Shown: positions 1 to 5,787, numbered from the stretch's first letter. The stretch: 8,530 nt of DNA from JACPFJ01 sp041738275 (GCA_041738275.1 JBGSQD010000125.1:1-8530); one strand, 5' to 3'. The notes: generated by a model not told the origin, from the letters alone. Translations and numbers: made by a program.

Positions 1-1
1 C

Positions 2-91
2 CCGATCGCCATGGACGAAGGCCTTCGCTTCGCCATCCGTGAAGGTGGCCGTACCGTTGGCGCCGGCGTCGTCAGCTCGATTATCGAATAA
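2..91 (+). CDS. tuf: Elongation factor Tu, C-terminal end (5' truncated by window edge)
   Basis: Only the last 29 codons and the TAA stop are in the window. They read PIAMDEGLRFAIREGG and continue RTVGAGVVSSIIE, the end of EF-Tu domain 3 (the third beta-barrel). EF-Tu is the GTPase that carries aminoacyl-tRNA to the ribosomal A site; its catalytic G domain lies outside the window. The stop is followed after 19 bases by rpsJ, the usual str-to-S10 junction. Composition differs from everything downstream: about 61% G+C over 91 bases against roughly 43% in sampled ribosomal-protein segments, and 20 of 29 codons end in G or C. Whether this is one of two tuf copies cannot be told from here. The identity is secure because the tail is nearly invariant in bacteria. 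Confidence 0.96.
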   Translation, partial: PIAMDEGLRFAIREGGRTVGAGVVSSIIE

Positions 92-110
92 AAACGTTAC
101 GAGGATATCA

Positions 111-419
111 ATGCAGAGCCAGAAGATCAGAATTCGCCTAAAGGCATATGACCACAAACTGCTGGATGTTTCTGTCAGTGAGATTGTCGAGACGGCTAAA
201 AGAACCGGCGCCCGTGTTGCAGGCCCCATTCCTTTGCCTACAGTGATCAACAAGTACTGTGTACTTCGTGGACCTCACGTTGATAAAAAGTCGCGTGATC
301 AGTTCGAAATCCGGACTCATAAACGACTAATCGACATCCTGGACCCCACACAGCAGACGGTGGATGCTCTCATGAAACTTGATCTGTCTGCTGGTGTGGA
401 CGTCGAAATTAAACTGTAA
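111..419 (+). CDS. rpsJ: 30S ribosomal protein S10
   Basis: 102 residues, against 103 in E. coli. S10 sits in the 30S head near S3, S9 and S14, and as NusE it also joins the NusB antitermination complex. Family landmarks are KIRIRLKAYDH (5-15), EIVETAKRTGARVAGPIPLPT (24-44), the loop VLRGPHVDKKSRDQFEIRTH (51-70) and the ending DALMKLDLSAGVDVEIKL. I chose the ATG at 111 because the family starts MQ.Q.IRIRLKA and GAGGA (101-105) lies five bases upstream. An in-frame ATG at 39 would add 24 residues read from tuf coding sequence and can be discarded. Residue 45, at the base of the loop, is Val where E. coli has Arg. It is the first gene of the S10 cluster, with only 19 bases after tuf. Confidence 0.98.
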   Translation: MQSQKIRIRLKAYDHKLLDVSVSEIVETAKRTGARVAGPIPLPTVINKYCVLRGPHVDKKSRDQFEIRTHKRLIDILDPTQQTVDALMKLDLSAGVDVEIKL

Positions 420-445
420 CGCACTTTTCTTGAATGGGAACAGAT

Positions 446-1075
446 ATGATGAAAGGTATCATCGGCAAAAAACTGGGCATGACCCAGATATTCACGGAAG
501 ATGGCACCCGCGTACCAGTTACGGTTGTCCAAGCTGGTCCGTGTGTAATAACTCAGAAAAAAACCACAGATATCGACGGCTATAACGCTGTTCAGGTCGG
601 TTTTGAGTCAATGAGCGCTTCTGCAGCTACGAAGCCACAACTTGGTCACTGTACGAAATCTGGTCAAGGGGTGTTCAGGCACCTGAGAGAATTGCAGATT
701 GACGGCATGCCAGGGTTAAACGTTGGCGACATGTTGACGGTAGAGCAGTTCCAGCCTGGTGACTACATTGATGTGACCGGCACCAGTATCGGTAAAGGAT
801 TCCAAGGTGTAATCAAACGTTGGAACTTTAGCGGAGGGCGAGCATCACATGGTTCACGCTTTCATCGTGCTCCAGGTTCTATTGGTGCATCTGCTACACC
901 GTCCCGCGTCTTTAAAAACAAGAAGATGCCTGGCCAACTTGGTAATGAACGTGTCACGGTGCAAAGGCTTCAGGTCGTACGTATAGACGTTTCTGAAAAC
1001 CTGCTTCTTATCAAAGGAGCTGTTCCAGGGCATCGCAACAATATAATCCTTATTAAAAATAGCGTCAAAGCCTAA
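446..1075 (+). CDS. rplC: 50S ribosomal protein L3
   Basis: 209 residues from the ATG at 446, the same length as E. coli L3. L3 is an early 50S assembly protein that binds 23S rRNA domain VI, and its long loop reaches toward the peptidyl-transferase centre. Visible landmarks are KGIIGKKLGMTQIF (3-16), GKGFQGVIKRWNFSGGRASHG (117-137), SRFHRAPGSIGASATPSRVF (137-156) and KKMPGQLGNERVTVQ (159-173). The start is ambiguous: ATG codons lie at 434, 446 and 449. A weak GGGAA (436-440) supports 446 or 449, while 434 has no Shine-Dalgarno. The residue after GSIG is Ala148, where E. coli has Gln150, the residue methylated by PrmB. It begins 26 bases after rpsJ; rplD follows after 22 bases. Confidence 0.97.
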   Translation: MMKGIIGKKLGMTQIFTEDGTRVPVTVVQAGPCVITQKKTTDIDGYNAVQVGFESMSASAATKPQLGHCTKSGQGVFRHLRELQIDGMPGLNVGDMLTVEQFQPGDYIDVTGTSIGKGFQGVIKRWNFSGGRASHGSRFHRAPGSIGASATPSRVFKNKKMPGQLGNERVTVQRLQVVRIDVSENLLLIKGAVPGHRNNIILIKNSVKA

Positions 1076-1097
1076 GTATATCATCGGGAGTATCCGT

Positions 1098-1721
1098 ATG
1101 CCTTCGATAGCAGTTTTCAACATGAGCAGACAGCAGGTAGGTGAAGTACAGTTGTCTGATGAGATTTTCAACACTGAGGTAAAAGAGCATCTGATGCATA
1201 TGGCTCTTCGCATCCAGTTGGCTAACCGGCGAGCAGGTACTGTTGGTACCAAGACCCGATCAGAGGTTGCCGGCAGCGGCAAAAAACCCTTTAAACAAAA
1301 GGGCACAGGCGGCGCACGACAAGGTTGCCGCAGAGCTCCGCAGTATCCTGGTGGTGGTGTTGCCTTTGGTCCACAATCCAAAGAATACAACATGAGTATG
1401 AACAAAAAAGCGCGTAATGCTGCATTGCGTTCTGCTCTGTCGCTACAGTTCAAGAATGAACGGATTACTGTGCTGGATAAGCTTGACTTTGAAACGATCT
1501 CTACTAAAGAGTTCACAGGCTTCATGAAGCGTTTCGAGATAGAGCGATCTCTGATTGTTACGGATGTGTTCAGCAATAACCTCCACCTATCGTCCCGTAA
1601 TGTACCGCATATCAAGATGCTTAAGCATGATGCTCTTAATATTCACGACATGCTCAAGTACAAGAACATTATTATTACCCAGGGCGCGATACAATTCGTT
1701 GAAGGAGCGCTACAGAAATGA
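1098..1721 (+). CDS. rplD: 50S ribosomal protein L4
   Basis: 207 residues, a normal length. L4 is an early 50S assembly protein whose extended loop, with L22, lines the constriction of the nascent-peptide exit tunnel. In E. coli it also represses its own operon. Landmarks are RRAGTVGTKTRSEVAGSGKK (44-63), the loop KPFKQKGTGGARQGC (63-77), PGGGVAFGP (84-92) and the C-terminal lobe with SLIVTDVF and a terminal VEGALQK. GGGAG (1086-1090) precedes the ATG by seven bases. The loop departs from the usual KPWRQKGTGRARxGS: Phe65, Gly72 and Cys77 replace the common Trp, Arg and Ser. The gene is intact and the fold's N- and C-terminal landmarks are present, so identity is secure. Its TGA stop overlaps the rplW start as ATGA. 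Confidence 0.97.
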   Translation: MPSIAVFNMSRQQVGEVQLSDEIFNTEVKEHLMHMALRIQLANRRAGTVGTKTRSEVAGSGKKPFKQKGTGGARQGCRRAPQYPGGGVAFGPQSKEYNMSMNKKARNAALRSALSLQFKNERITVLDKLDFETISTKEFTGFMKRFEIERSLIVTDVFSNNLHLSSRNVPHIKMLKHDALNIHDMLKYKNIIITQGAIQFVEGALQK

Positions 1722-2002
1722 ATATTTATTCTGTAATAAAAAAACCACACGTAACCGAGAAGACATCTCTTGGCAGCGATGTAACCAACACGGTAGCCAT
1801 TGTTGTTGACAGAAATGCCAACAAGATCGAGATCAAGCAAGCGGTAGAAGCTCTCTTCAAGGTTAAGGTTGAAGATGTCAGAACCGTAAATGTTTCTGGC
1901 AAGGTAAAAAGATTCGGCCGTAACTCTGCTAAACGGTCCAACTGGAAAAAGGCCTATGTGTCGCTGCAAGAAGGGCAATCCATAGATTTCTTTGAGGTTT
2001 AA
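1718..2002 (+). CDS. rplW: 50S ribosomal protein L23
   Basis: 94 residues, close to the family norm of 95-100. L23 lies at the exit of the peptide tunnel, where it docks trigger factor and the signal recognition particle. The start MNIYSVIKKPHVTEKTS (1-17) is the usual family opening, followed by VDRNANKIEIKQAVEALFKVKVEDVRTVNV (30-59), the flexible KVKRFGR segment (62-68) and the signature RSNWKKAYVSLQEGQSIDF (73-91). The ATG overlaps the rplD stop by four bases (ATGA), so translation is probably coupled, although AAGGAG (1702-1707) ten bases upstream could also load ribosomes independently. rplB follows after 21 bases. Confidence 0.97.
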   Translation: MNIYSVIKKPHVTEKTSLGSDVTNTVAIVVDRNANKIEIKQAVEALFKVKVEDVRTVNVSGKVKRFGRNSAKRSNWKKAYVSLQEGQSIDFFEV

Positions 2003-2013
2003 TCAATACTTTC

Positions 2014-2018
2014 GGGGT
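2014..2018 (+). promoter_or_regulatory. Weak Shine-Dalgarno of rplB
   Basis: GGGGT can pair with the anti-Shine-Dalgarno only with one G-U wobble and lies five bases before ATG 2024. It is one of the weakest sites here although L2 is needed in equal amounts, which hints at reinitiation from rplW, whose stop is 21 bases upstream. The coupling is inferred. Confidence 0.5.
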
Positions 2019-2023
2019 TCACA

Positions 2024-2848
2024 ATGGGAATCAAAAGTTATAATCCGACATCAGCAGGGCGTAGGCATCAGACCTGCTCGACGTTCGAAGAAATCACAAC
2101 TACTACACCCGAGAAGTCTCTTCTTTTAAAATTAAAGAAGACCGGGGGCAGAAACTCGTATGGTCGTGTTACCTCTCGTCACAAAGGTGGCGGGCACAAA
2201 CAGACGTACCGTATTATAGACTTCCGCCGTGAGAAGACCAGTATTCCTGCTAAGGTAGCTAGTATTGAATATGACCCGTATCGTAGCGCGCGTATTGCTT
2301 TGCTCCACTATGTGGATGGTGAAAAGCGGTATATATTGGCTCCGCTTGATCTAAAAGTTGGTGATACTGTGCTGAGTGGACCTGAGGCTGACATCAAGCC
2401 GGGAAATGCGTTGCCGCTCAAGGCAATACCTTTGGGTACAATCATTCACAATATTGAGCTTAAAATTGGCAAGGGTGCCCAGCTTGCACGAAGTGCAGGA
2501 ACTTTTGCACAGCTCATGGCTAAAGAAGGCAGATATTCACAAGTAAAGCTTCCTTCTGGTGAAGTGCGGATGGTCCTTCAGGATTGTTACGCAACGATTG
2601 GCCAGGTGGGGAACCTTGATCATGAGAAGGTTTGCATCGGCAAGGCCGGGCGTTCACGATGGCTTGGAAAGCGACCTAAGGTTCGCGGTGTTGCCATGAA
2701 CCCTGTAGACCATCCTCATGGCGGTGGTGAGGGACGTACTTCAGGTGGACGGCATCCGGTTACTCCTTGGGGCATTCCAACTAAAGGATACAAAACCAGA
2801 ACTAATAAGTCATCTGATCGCTTCATTGTCAAGAAGCGTAGCAAATAA
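2024..2848 (+). CDS. rplB: 50S ribosomal protein L2
   Basis: 274 residues, typical (273 in E. coli). L2 binds 23S rRNA domain IV, helps subunit association and is needed for peptidyl-transferase activity. The N-terminal part shows GIKSYNPTSAGRRHQT (2-17) and TSRHKGGGHKQTYRIIDFRR (50-69). The C-terminal part carries the family signature PKVRGVAMNPVD (218-229), then HPHGGGEGRTSGGRHPVTPWG (230-250). His230 corresponds to the conserved E. coli His229. The Lys/Arg-rich tail ends KKRSK. The Shine-Dalgarno is weak, GGGGT at 2014-2018, five bases before the ATG, so ribosomes leaving rplW 21 bases upstream may matter here. No defect is visible. Confidence 0.98.
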   Translation: MGIKSYNPTSAGRRHQTCSTFEEITTTTPEKSLLLKLKKTGGRNSYGRVTSRHKGGGHKQTYRIIDFRREKTSIPAKVASIEYDPYRSARIALLHYVDGEKRYILAPLDLKVGDTVLSGPEADIKPGNALPLKAIPLGTIIHNIELKIGKGAQLARSAGTFAQLMAKEGRYSQVKLPSGEVRMVLQDCYATIGQVGNLDHEKVCIGKAGRSRWLGKRPKVRGVAMNPVDHPHGGGEGRTSGGRHPVTPWGIPTKGYKTRTNKSSDRFIVKKRSK

Positions 2849-2866
2849 CGCGTGAGAGGCTGAATA

Positions 2867-3145
2867 ATGGCACGTTCAATTAAAAAAGGTCCTTTTGTTG
2901 ATGGTCACCTGGCAAAAAAGGTACAGTCCGAAGGTCCGAATTCAAAAAAAATTATTAAAACTTGGTCGCGTCGATCAACCATTACGCCTGATTTTATTGG
3001 GCTCAGCCTTGCGGTGCATAATGGCCGAAAGTTTATACCGGTGTACGTAACTGAAAACATGGTTGGTCACAAGTTGGGCGAATTTTCCCCAACCAGGACT
3101 TTTCACGGCCATGCAGCCGATAAGAAAAGCAAAGTTAAGAAGTAG
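2867..3145 (+). CDS. rpsS: 30S ribosomal protein S19
   Basis: 92 residues, the standard length (92 in E. coli). S19 sits in the 30S head, pairs with S13 and contacts A-site tRNA and the B1 intersubunit bridges. The opening MARSIKKGPFVDGHLAKKV (1-19) and the core KTWSRRSTITPDFIGLSLAVHNG (31-53), KFIPVYVTENMVGHKLGEFSPTRTFHGH (55-82) are near-consensus. The tail is short and Lys-rich (KKSKVKK). GAGAGG (2854-2859) lies seven bases before the ATG. The gene sits between rplB (18-base gap) and rplV (14-base gap), its usual place. Confidence 0.98.
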   Translation: MARSIKKGPFVDGHLAKKVQSEGPNSKKIIKTWSRRSTITPDFIGLSLAVHNGRKFIPVYVTENMVGHKLGEFSPTRTFHGHAADKKSKVKK

Positions 3146-3159
3146 CAAGGGAGCTTTAA

Positions 3160-3495
3160 ATGGAATCCAGCGCAAAACTTACATCTATTCGTCTTTCTCC
3201 GCGCAAGACACGTCTGGTTGTAGATCTCGTCAGAGGTAAGGGTATTCAGGACGCTCTCAATACCCTCAGATTCCTCCCCCAGCCGTCTGCAAAGCTTATA
3301 ATTAAGCTGCTTAGGTCTGCAGTTGCTAATGCGGAGCAAAAGGGTGTTTCTGATGTTGATAGGTTGTTCGTAAAGACCATTTTTGTAGATGGCGGGGCAG
3401 TTCTGAAGCGTTTCGTGCCTCGCGCCATGGGGCGCGCAAGTAAGATTCGTAAGCCAACCAGCCATATAAATGTAACACTTTCAGACTCGAAATAG
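3160..3495 (+). CDS. rplV: 50S ribosomal protein L22
   Basis: 111 residues (110 in E. coli). L22 contacts all 23S rRNA domains, and its long beta-hairpin lines the peptide exit tunnel opposite L4. Helical core landmarks are SIRLSPRKTRLVVDLVRGK (9-27), ALNTLRFLPQPSAKLIIKLLRSAVANAE (32-59) and DRLFVKTIFVDGG (67-79). The hairpin KRFVPRAMGRASKIRK (83-98) is full length and close to the usual KRFxPRAxGRAxxIxK, followed by TSHINVTL. So unlike its partner L4, the L22 tunnel tip looks ordinary. AAGGGAG (3147-3153) lies six bases before the ATG. No deletions or duplications of the macrolide-resistance type are visible in the hairpin. Confidence 0.97.
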   Translation: MESSAKLTSIRLSPRKTRLVVDLVRGKGIQDALNTLRFLPQPSAKLIIKLLRSAVANAEQKGVSDVDRLFVKTIFVDGGAVLKRFVPRAMGRASKIRKPTSHINVTLSDSK

Positions 3496-3506
3496 TTTCA
3501 TAACGT

Positions 3507-3513
3507 GGAGGTG
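3507..3513 (+). promoter_or_regulatory. Strong Shine-Dalgarno for the rpsC TTG start
   Basis: GGAGGTG is a seven-base match to the anti-Shine-Dalgarno end of 16S rRNA and lies four bases before TTG 3518. It decides the start of rpsC, because no ATG or GTG is available in frame at the conserved N-terminus. Confidence 0.9.
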
Positions 3514-3517
3514 TAGT

Positions 3518-4150
3518 TTGGGACAAAAAGTAAATCCGATAGGCTTCAGGCTTGGCGTAATAAAGACATGGGATTCAAAATGGTATGCGGAAGCAGATTA
3601 CGCAAAGCTATTACATGAAGATCTCAAGATTCGTGCATACCTGAAAAAACGTCTTTATAGTTCAGGTGTCTCAAAAATCGAAATTGAGCGGGCTGCTAAC
3701 AAGACGAAGATTAACATCTTTACGGCGAGACCTGGCCTGATTATCGGTAAAAAAGGCTCTGAAGTTGAAACCATAAAAAAAGAACTGGCAAGTCTTACCT
3801 CCAAAGAAATATTCATTAATATTAGTGAAGTTCGGAAGCCGGAACTTGACGCACAATTGGTTGCTGAGAATGTGGCGCTTCAGCTAGAGCGCAGAATCGC
3901 ATTTCGTAGAGCCATGAAAAAGAGTGTGACATCCGCACTAAAATTTGGGGCAAAAGGAATAAGGATTACTTGTTCCGGACGTCTGGGCGGAGCAGAGATG
4001 TCCAGAACAGAGTGGTATCGTGAAGGAAGAGTACCTCTTCATACGCTGCGTGCTGATATCGATTATGGTTTTGCTGAAGCAAAGACAACCTATGGTCTCA
4101 TTGGGATCAAGGTGCTGATATTCAAGGGCGAAATACTACCCGGTCAATAA
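3518..4150 (+). CDS. rpsC: 30S ribosomal protein S3 (TTG start)
   Basis: 210 residues, within the usual 205-235 range and shorter at the C-terminus than E. coli S3 (233). S3 sits in the 30S head at the mRNA entry tunnel, has mRNA helicase activity with S4 and S5, and binds S10 and S14. The start GQKVNPIGFRLGVIKTWDSKWYA (2-24) is diagnostic. The KH domain carries its RNA-binding GxxG as GKKG (77-80) in RPGLIIGKKGSEVE. The C-terminal domain shows GAKGIRITCSGRLGGAEMSRTEWYREGRVPLHTLRADIDYG. Translation must begin at TTG 3518: no in-frame ATG or GTG gives the conserved N-terminus, and a near-perfect GGAGGTG (3507-3513) sits just upstream. It uses many minor codons: seven ATA, and seven AGA or AGG among 16 Arg codons. 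Confidence 0.97.
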   Translation: MGQKVNPIGFRLGVIKTWDSKWYAEADYAKLLHEDLKIRAYLKKRLYSSGVSKIEIERAANKTKINIFTARPGLIIGKKGSEVETIKKELASLTSKEIFINISEVRKPELDAQLVAENVALQLERRIAFRRAMKKSVTSALKFGAKGIRITCSGRLGGAEMSRTEWYREGRVPLHTLRADIDYGFAEAKTTYGLIGIKVLIFKGEILPGQ

Positions 4151-4182
4151 ATTAATTCATTGCGGAACAGGAGTAAGTTTCA

Positions 4183-4605
4183 ATGTTAATGCCGAAACGG
4201 GTTAAACATAGAAAACAAATGAAGGGGCGCATGAACGGCAAACCCTGCCGTGGTACAACTCTCTCCTTCGGCGAGTTCGGTTTACAGGCCACTGAGTGCG
4301 GCTGGTTAGATTCTCGTCAGATAGAAGCGGCACGTATTGCCATGACTCGCTATATCAAGAGGGGCGGAAAAATCTGGATTCGGGTTTTCCCTGATAAGCC
4401 ATTAACATCCAAGCCTGCTGAAACAAGGATGGGTAAAGGCAAAGGATCACCTGATTCCTGGGTTGCTGTTGTCAAGCCCGGCACTCTTCTTTATGAGATG
4501 GAAGGTGTTACTGAGGAAATTGCTCGCGAGGCACTCCGGTTAGCTGCACATAAGCTACCTCTTTCTACAAAGTTTATTGCCAGAGGTGATAACCATGAAG
4601 CCTAG
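4183..4605 (+). CDS. rplP: 50S ribosomal protein L16
   Basis: 140 residues, slightly longer than E. coli L16 (136). L16 is a late-assembling 50S protein that organises the A-site region near the base of the central protuberance. Landmarks are the opening MLMPKRVKHRKQMKGRMNG (1-19), the signature KRGGKIWIRVFP (59-70) and the conserved loop RMGKGKGSPDSW (82-93); its Arg82 aligns with the arginine hydroxylated in E. coli. The C-terminal half continues PGTLLYEMEGVTEEIAREALRLAAHKLP. The start is set by AGGAG (4169-4173) nine bases upstream; ATG 4189 would lose the typical ML. The last residues, GDNHEA, are encoded across the rpmC Shine-Dalgarno and start codon, so the extra tail comes from an 11-base overlap with the next gene. 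Confidence 0.97.
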   Translation: MLMPKRVKHRKQMKGRMNGKPCRGTTLSFGEFGLQATECGWLDSRQIEAARIAMTRYIKRGGKIWIRVFPDKPLTSKPAETRMGKGKGSPDSWVAVVKPGTLLYEMEGVTEEIAREALRLAAHKLPLSTKFIARGDNHEA

Positions 4606-4783
4606 TGAATTTCGAAAACTGACTGCTGAGGACCTTGTCAAGAAGAAGAGTGAACTTACTCAGGAACTCTTTAATCTAAAGTTTCAGTTGCATACTGGCA
4701 GGCTCGAAAATACTGCCAAACTGAAGGGGCTCCGTCAAGATATAGCCCGGGTAAGCACTATTATTACCGAGAACAAGCCATAG
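4595..4783 (+). CDS. rpmC: 50S ribosomal protein L29
   Basis: 62 residues, typical (63 in E. coli). L29 is a small two-helix protein near the peptide tunnel exit, beside L23. The sequence MKPSEFRKLTAEDLVKKKS, ELTQELFNLKFQLHTGRLEN and the signature LKGLRQDIARVSTI (44-57) match the family. The ATG at 4595 gives the normal N-terminus; an upstream in-frame ATG at 4577 would add six residues (MPEVIT) and has no Shine-Dalgarno. AGAGGTG (4582-4588) is six bases before the chosen start. The gene overlaps rplP by 11 bases (4595-4605), which suggests translational coupling. Its TAG stop lies within the Shine-Dalgarno region of rpsQ. Confidence 0.96.
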   Translation: MKPSEFRKLTAEDLVKKKSELTQELFNLKFQLHTGRLENTAKLKGLRQDIARVSTIITENKP

Positions 4784-4793
4784 GGAGTTACAG

Positions 4794-5051
4794 ATGAGTG
4801 AGCGTGGTCACAGAAAATTACAGGTAGGTATCGTGGTAAGCGACAAGATGGAAAAAACCGCTGTTGTCAGAGTGGACAGGCTTGTCAAGCACCCGGTATA
4901 TAATAAATACATCAAGCGTAGCGTTAAGTATAAGATTCATGATGAAAATAACAGTTGCAAGATGGGAGATCGGGTTCAGATCATCGAGTGTCGTCCGTTA
5001 AGCAAGGACAAGCGCTGGAACCTGAAACAGATTATCGAAAGCATCTCTTAG
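4794..5051 (+). CDS. rpsQ: 30S ribosomal protein S17
   Basis: 85 residues (84 in E. coli). S17 is an OB-fold primary 16S rRNA-binding protein needed early in 30S body assembly. Family landmarks are RKLQVGIVVSDKMEKTAVVRVDRLVKHPVYNKYIKRS (7-43) and MGDRVQIIECRPLSKDKRW (57-75), the latter covering the signature GDxVxIxExRPLSKxK. AGGGAG (4782-4787) sits six bases before the ATG and begins inside the TAG stop of rpmC. In E. coli this is the last gene of the S10 operon. Here rplN follows after only 17 bases, with no terminator hairpin, so the S10 and spc clusters appear fused. Confidence 0.97.
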   Translation: MSERGHRKLQVGIVVSDKMEKTAVVRVDRLVKHPVYNKYIKRSVKYKIHDENNSCKMGDRVQIIECRPLSKDKRWNLKQIIESIS

Positions 5052-5068
5052 GATAGGGGAACTCAGTA

Positions 5069-5437
5069 ATGATACAAATGCAGTCAATACTAGATGTTGC
5101 CGATAATTCCGGAGCCAAGAAACTTTTTTGCATTAAGGTGCTAGGTGGTTCTAAACGGAAGTATGCCGGAATTGGAGACATAATTGTAGCCTCTGTACGT
5201 GAGGCACTTCCGAACTCAAAAGTCAAAAAAGGTGATGTTGTCAAGGCAGTCATTGTTAGAACTGCCAAAGAACTAGGCCGTCCCGATGGTTCTTTTATCC
5301 GTTTTGATGATAATTCGGGAGTTGTTATCAACAATCAGAAAGAACCGATTGGTACTCGTATCTTTGGCCCTGTTGCCAGGGAACTGCGGGCTAAAAAGTT
5401 CATGAAGATTATTTCCCTCGCGCCAGAAGTACTCTAA
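5069..5437 (+). CDS. rplN: 50S ribosomal protein L14
   Basis: 122 residues, the common bacterial length. L14 lies at the subunit interface, forms bridges with 16S rRNA and is the docking site of the silencing factor RsfS. The sequence is near consensus: MIQMQSILDVADNSGAKKLF (1-20), KVLGGSKRKYAGIGDIIVASVREALPN (23-49), the signature stretch AVIVRTAKELGRPDGSFIRFDDNSGVVI (60-87) and EPIGTRIFGPVARELRAKKFMKIISLAPEVL (92-122). AGGGGA (5055-5060) precedes the ATG by eight bases. It is the first gene of the classical spc operon, yet the 17-base gap to rpsQ leaves no room for a dedicated promoter of the E. coli kind. Confidence 0.98.
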   Translation: MIQMQSILDVADNSGAKKLFCIKVLGGSKRKYAGIGDIIVASVREALPNSKVKKGDVVKAVIVRTAKELGRPDGSFIRFDDNSGVVINNQKEPIGTRIFGPVARELRAKKFMKIISLAPEVL

Positions 5438-5458
5438 ATCCGAATCGGAGAAACAAAG

Positions 5459-5785
5459 ATGCAAGCTACAAAATCACATGTCAGCAAGGGTGATACAGTG
5501 ATGGTTATTGCCGGGAAAGAGAAGAACAAAACCGGTAAAATTCTGCAACTGTTGCCTAAAAAGGATAGTGTAATTGTCGAAGGACTTAACATGGTCAAAC
5601 GCCATCTTAAGGCCCGTGGCAATGAGGCGGGAGGGATCAAAGAAAAAGAAGCCTCGATCCATATCTCCAACGTCATGCTGTTCTGTTCCAAGTGTGCCAA
5701 GCCGGTAAGGATCAGAAAAACAGTTCTGGATAATGGCGAAAAACAGAGAAACTGCGTAAAATGCGGCAACTCTCTTGAGAAATAG
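5459..5785 (+). CDS. rplX: 50S ribosomal protein L24, four-cysteine form
   Basis: 108 residues (104 in E. coli). L24 is an assembly-initiating 50S protein near the tunnel exit. The N-terminal KOW motif is visible in SKGDTVMVIAGKEKNKTGKILQL (9-31), followed by EGLNMVKRHLKA (41-52) and GGIKEKEASIHISNVML (58-74). The C-terminal part holds two CxxC pairs, Cys76/Cys79 and Cys99/Cys102, separated by 19 residues; this is the metal-binding pattern seen in L24 of several bacterial groups, most likely for zinc. E. coli L24 lacks this pattern. CGGAG (5446-5450) lies eight bases before the ATG. rplE begins 17 bases downstream. Confidence 0.96.
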   Translation: MQATKSHVSKGDTVMVIAGKEKNKTGKILQLLPKKDSVIVEGLNMVKRHLKARGNEAGGIKEKEASIHISNVMLFCSKCAKPVRIRKTVLDNGEKQRNCVKCGNSLEK

Positions 5786-5787
5786 AT

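Noticed and set aside
39..110. N-terminal extension of S10 from an upstream in-frame ATG
   Set aside because: These 24 codons mostly read through the tuf tail in another frame; the family start at 111 has its own Shine-Dalgarno.
854..1615. Open frame of 253 codons on the - strand across rplC and rplD
   Set aside because: It lies wholly antisense to two well-conserved ribosomal-protein genes, has no recognisable domain and is a shadow of their codon pattern.
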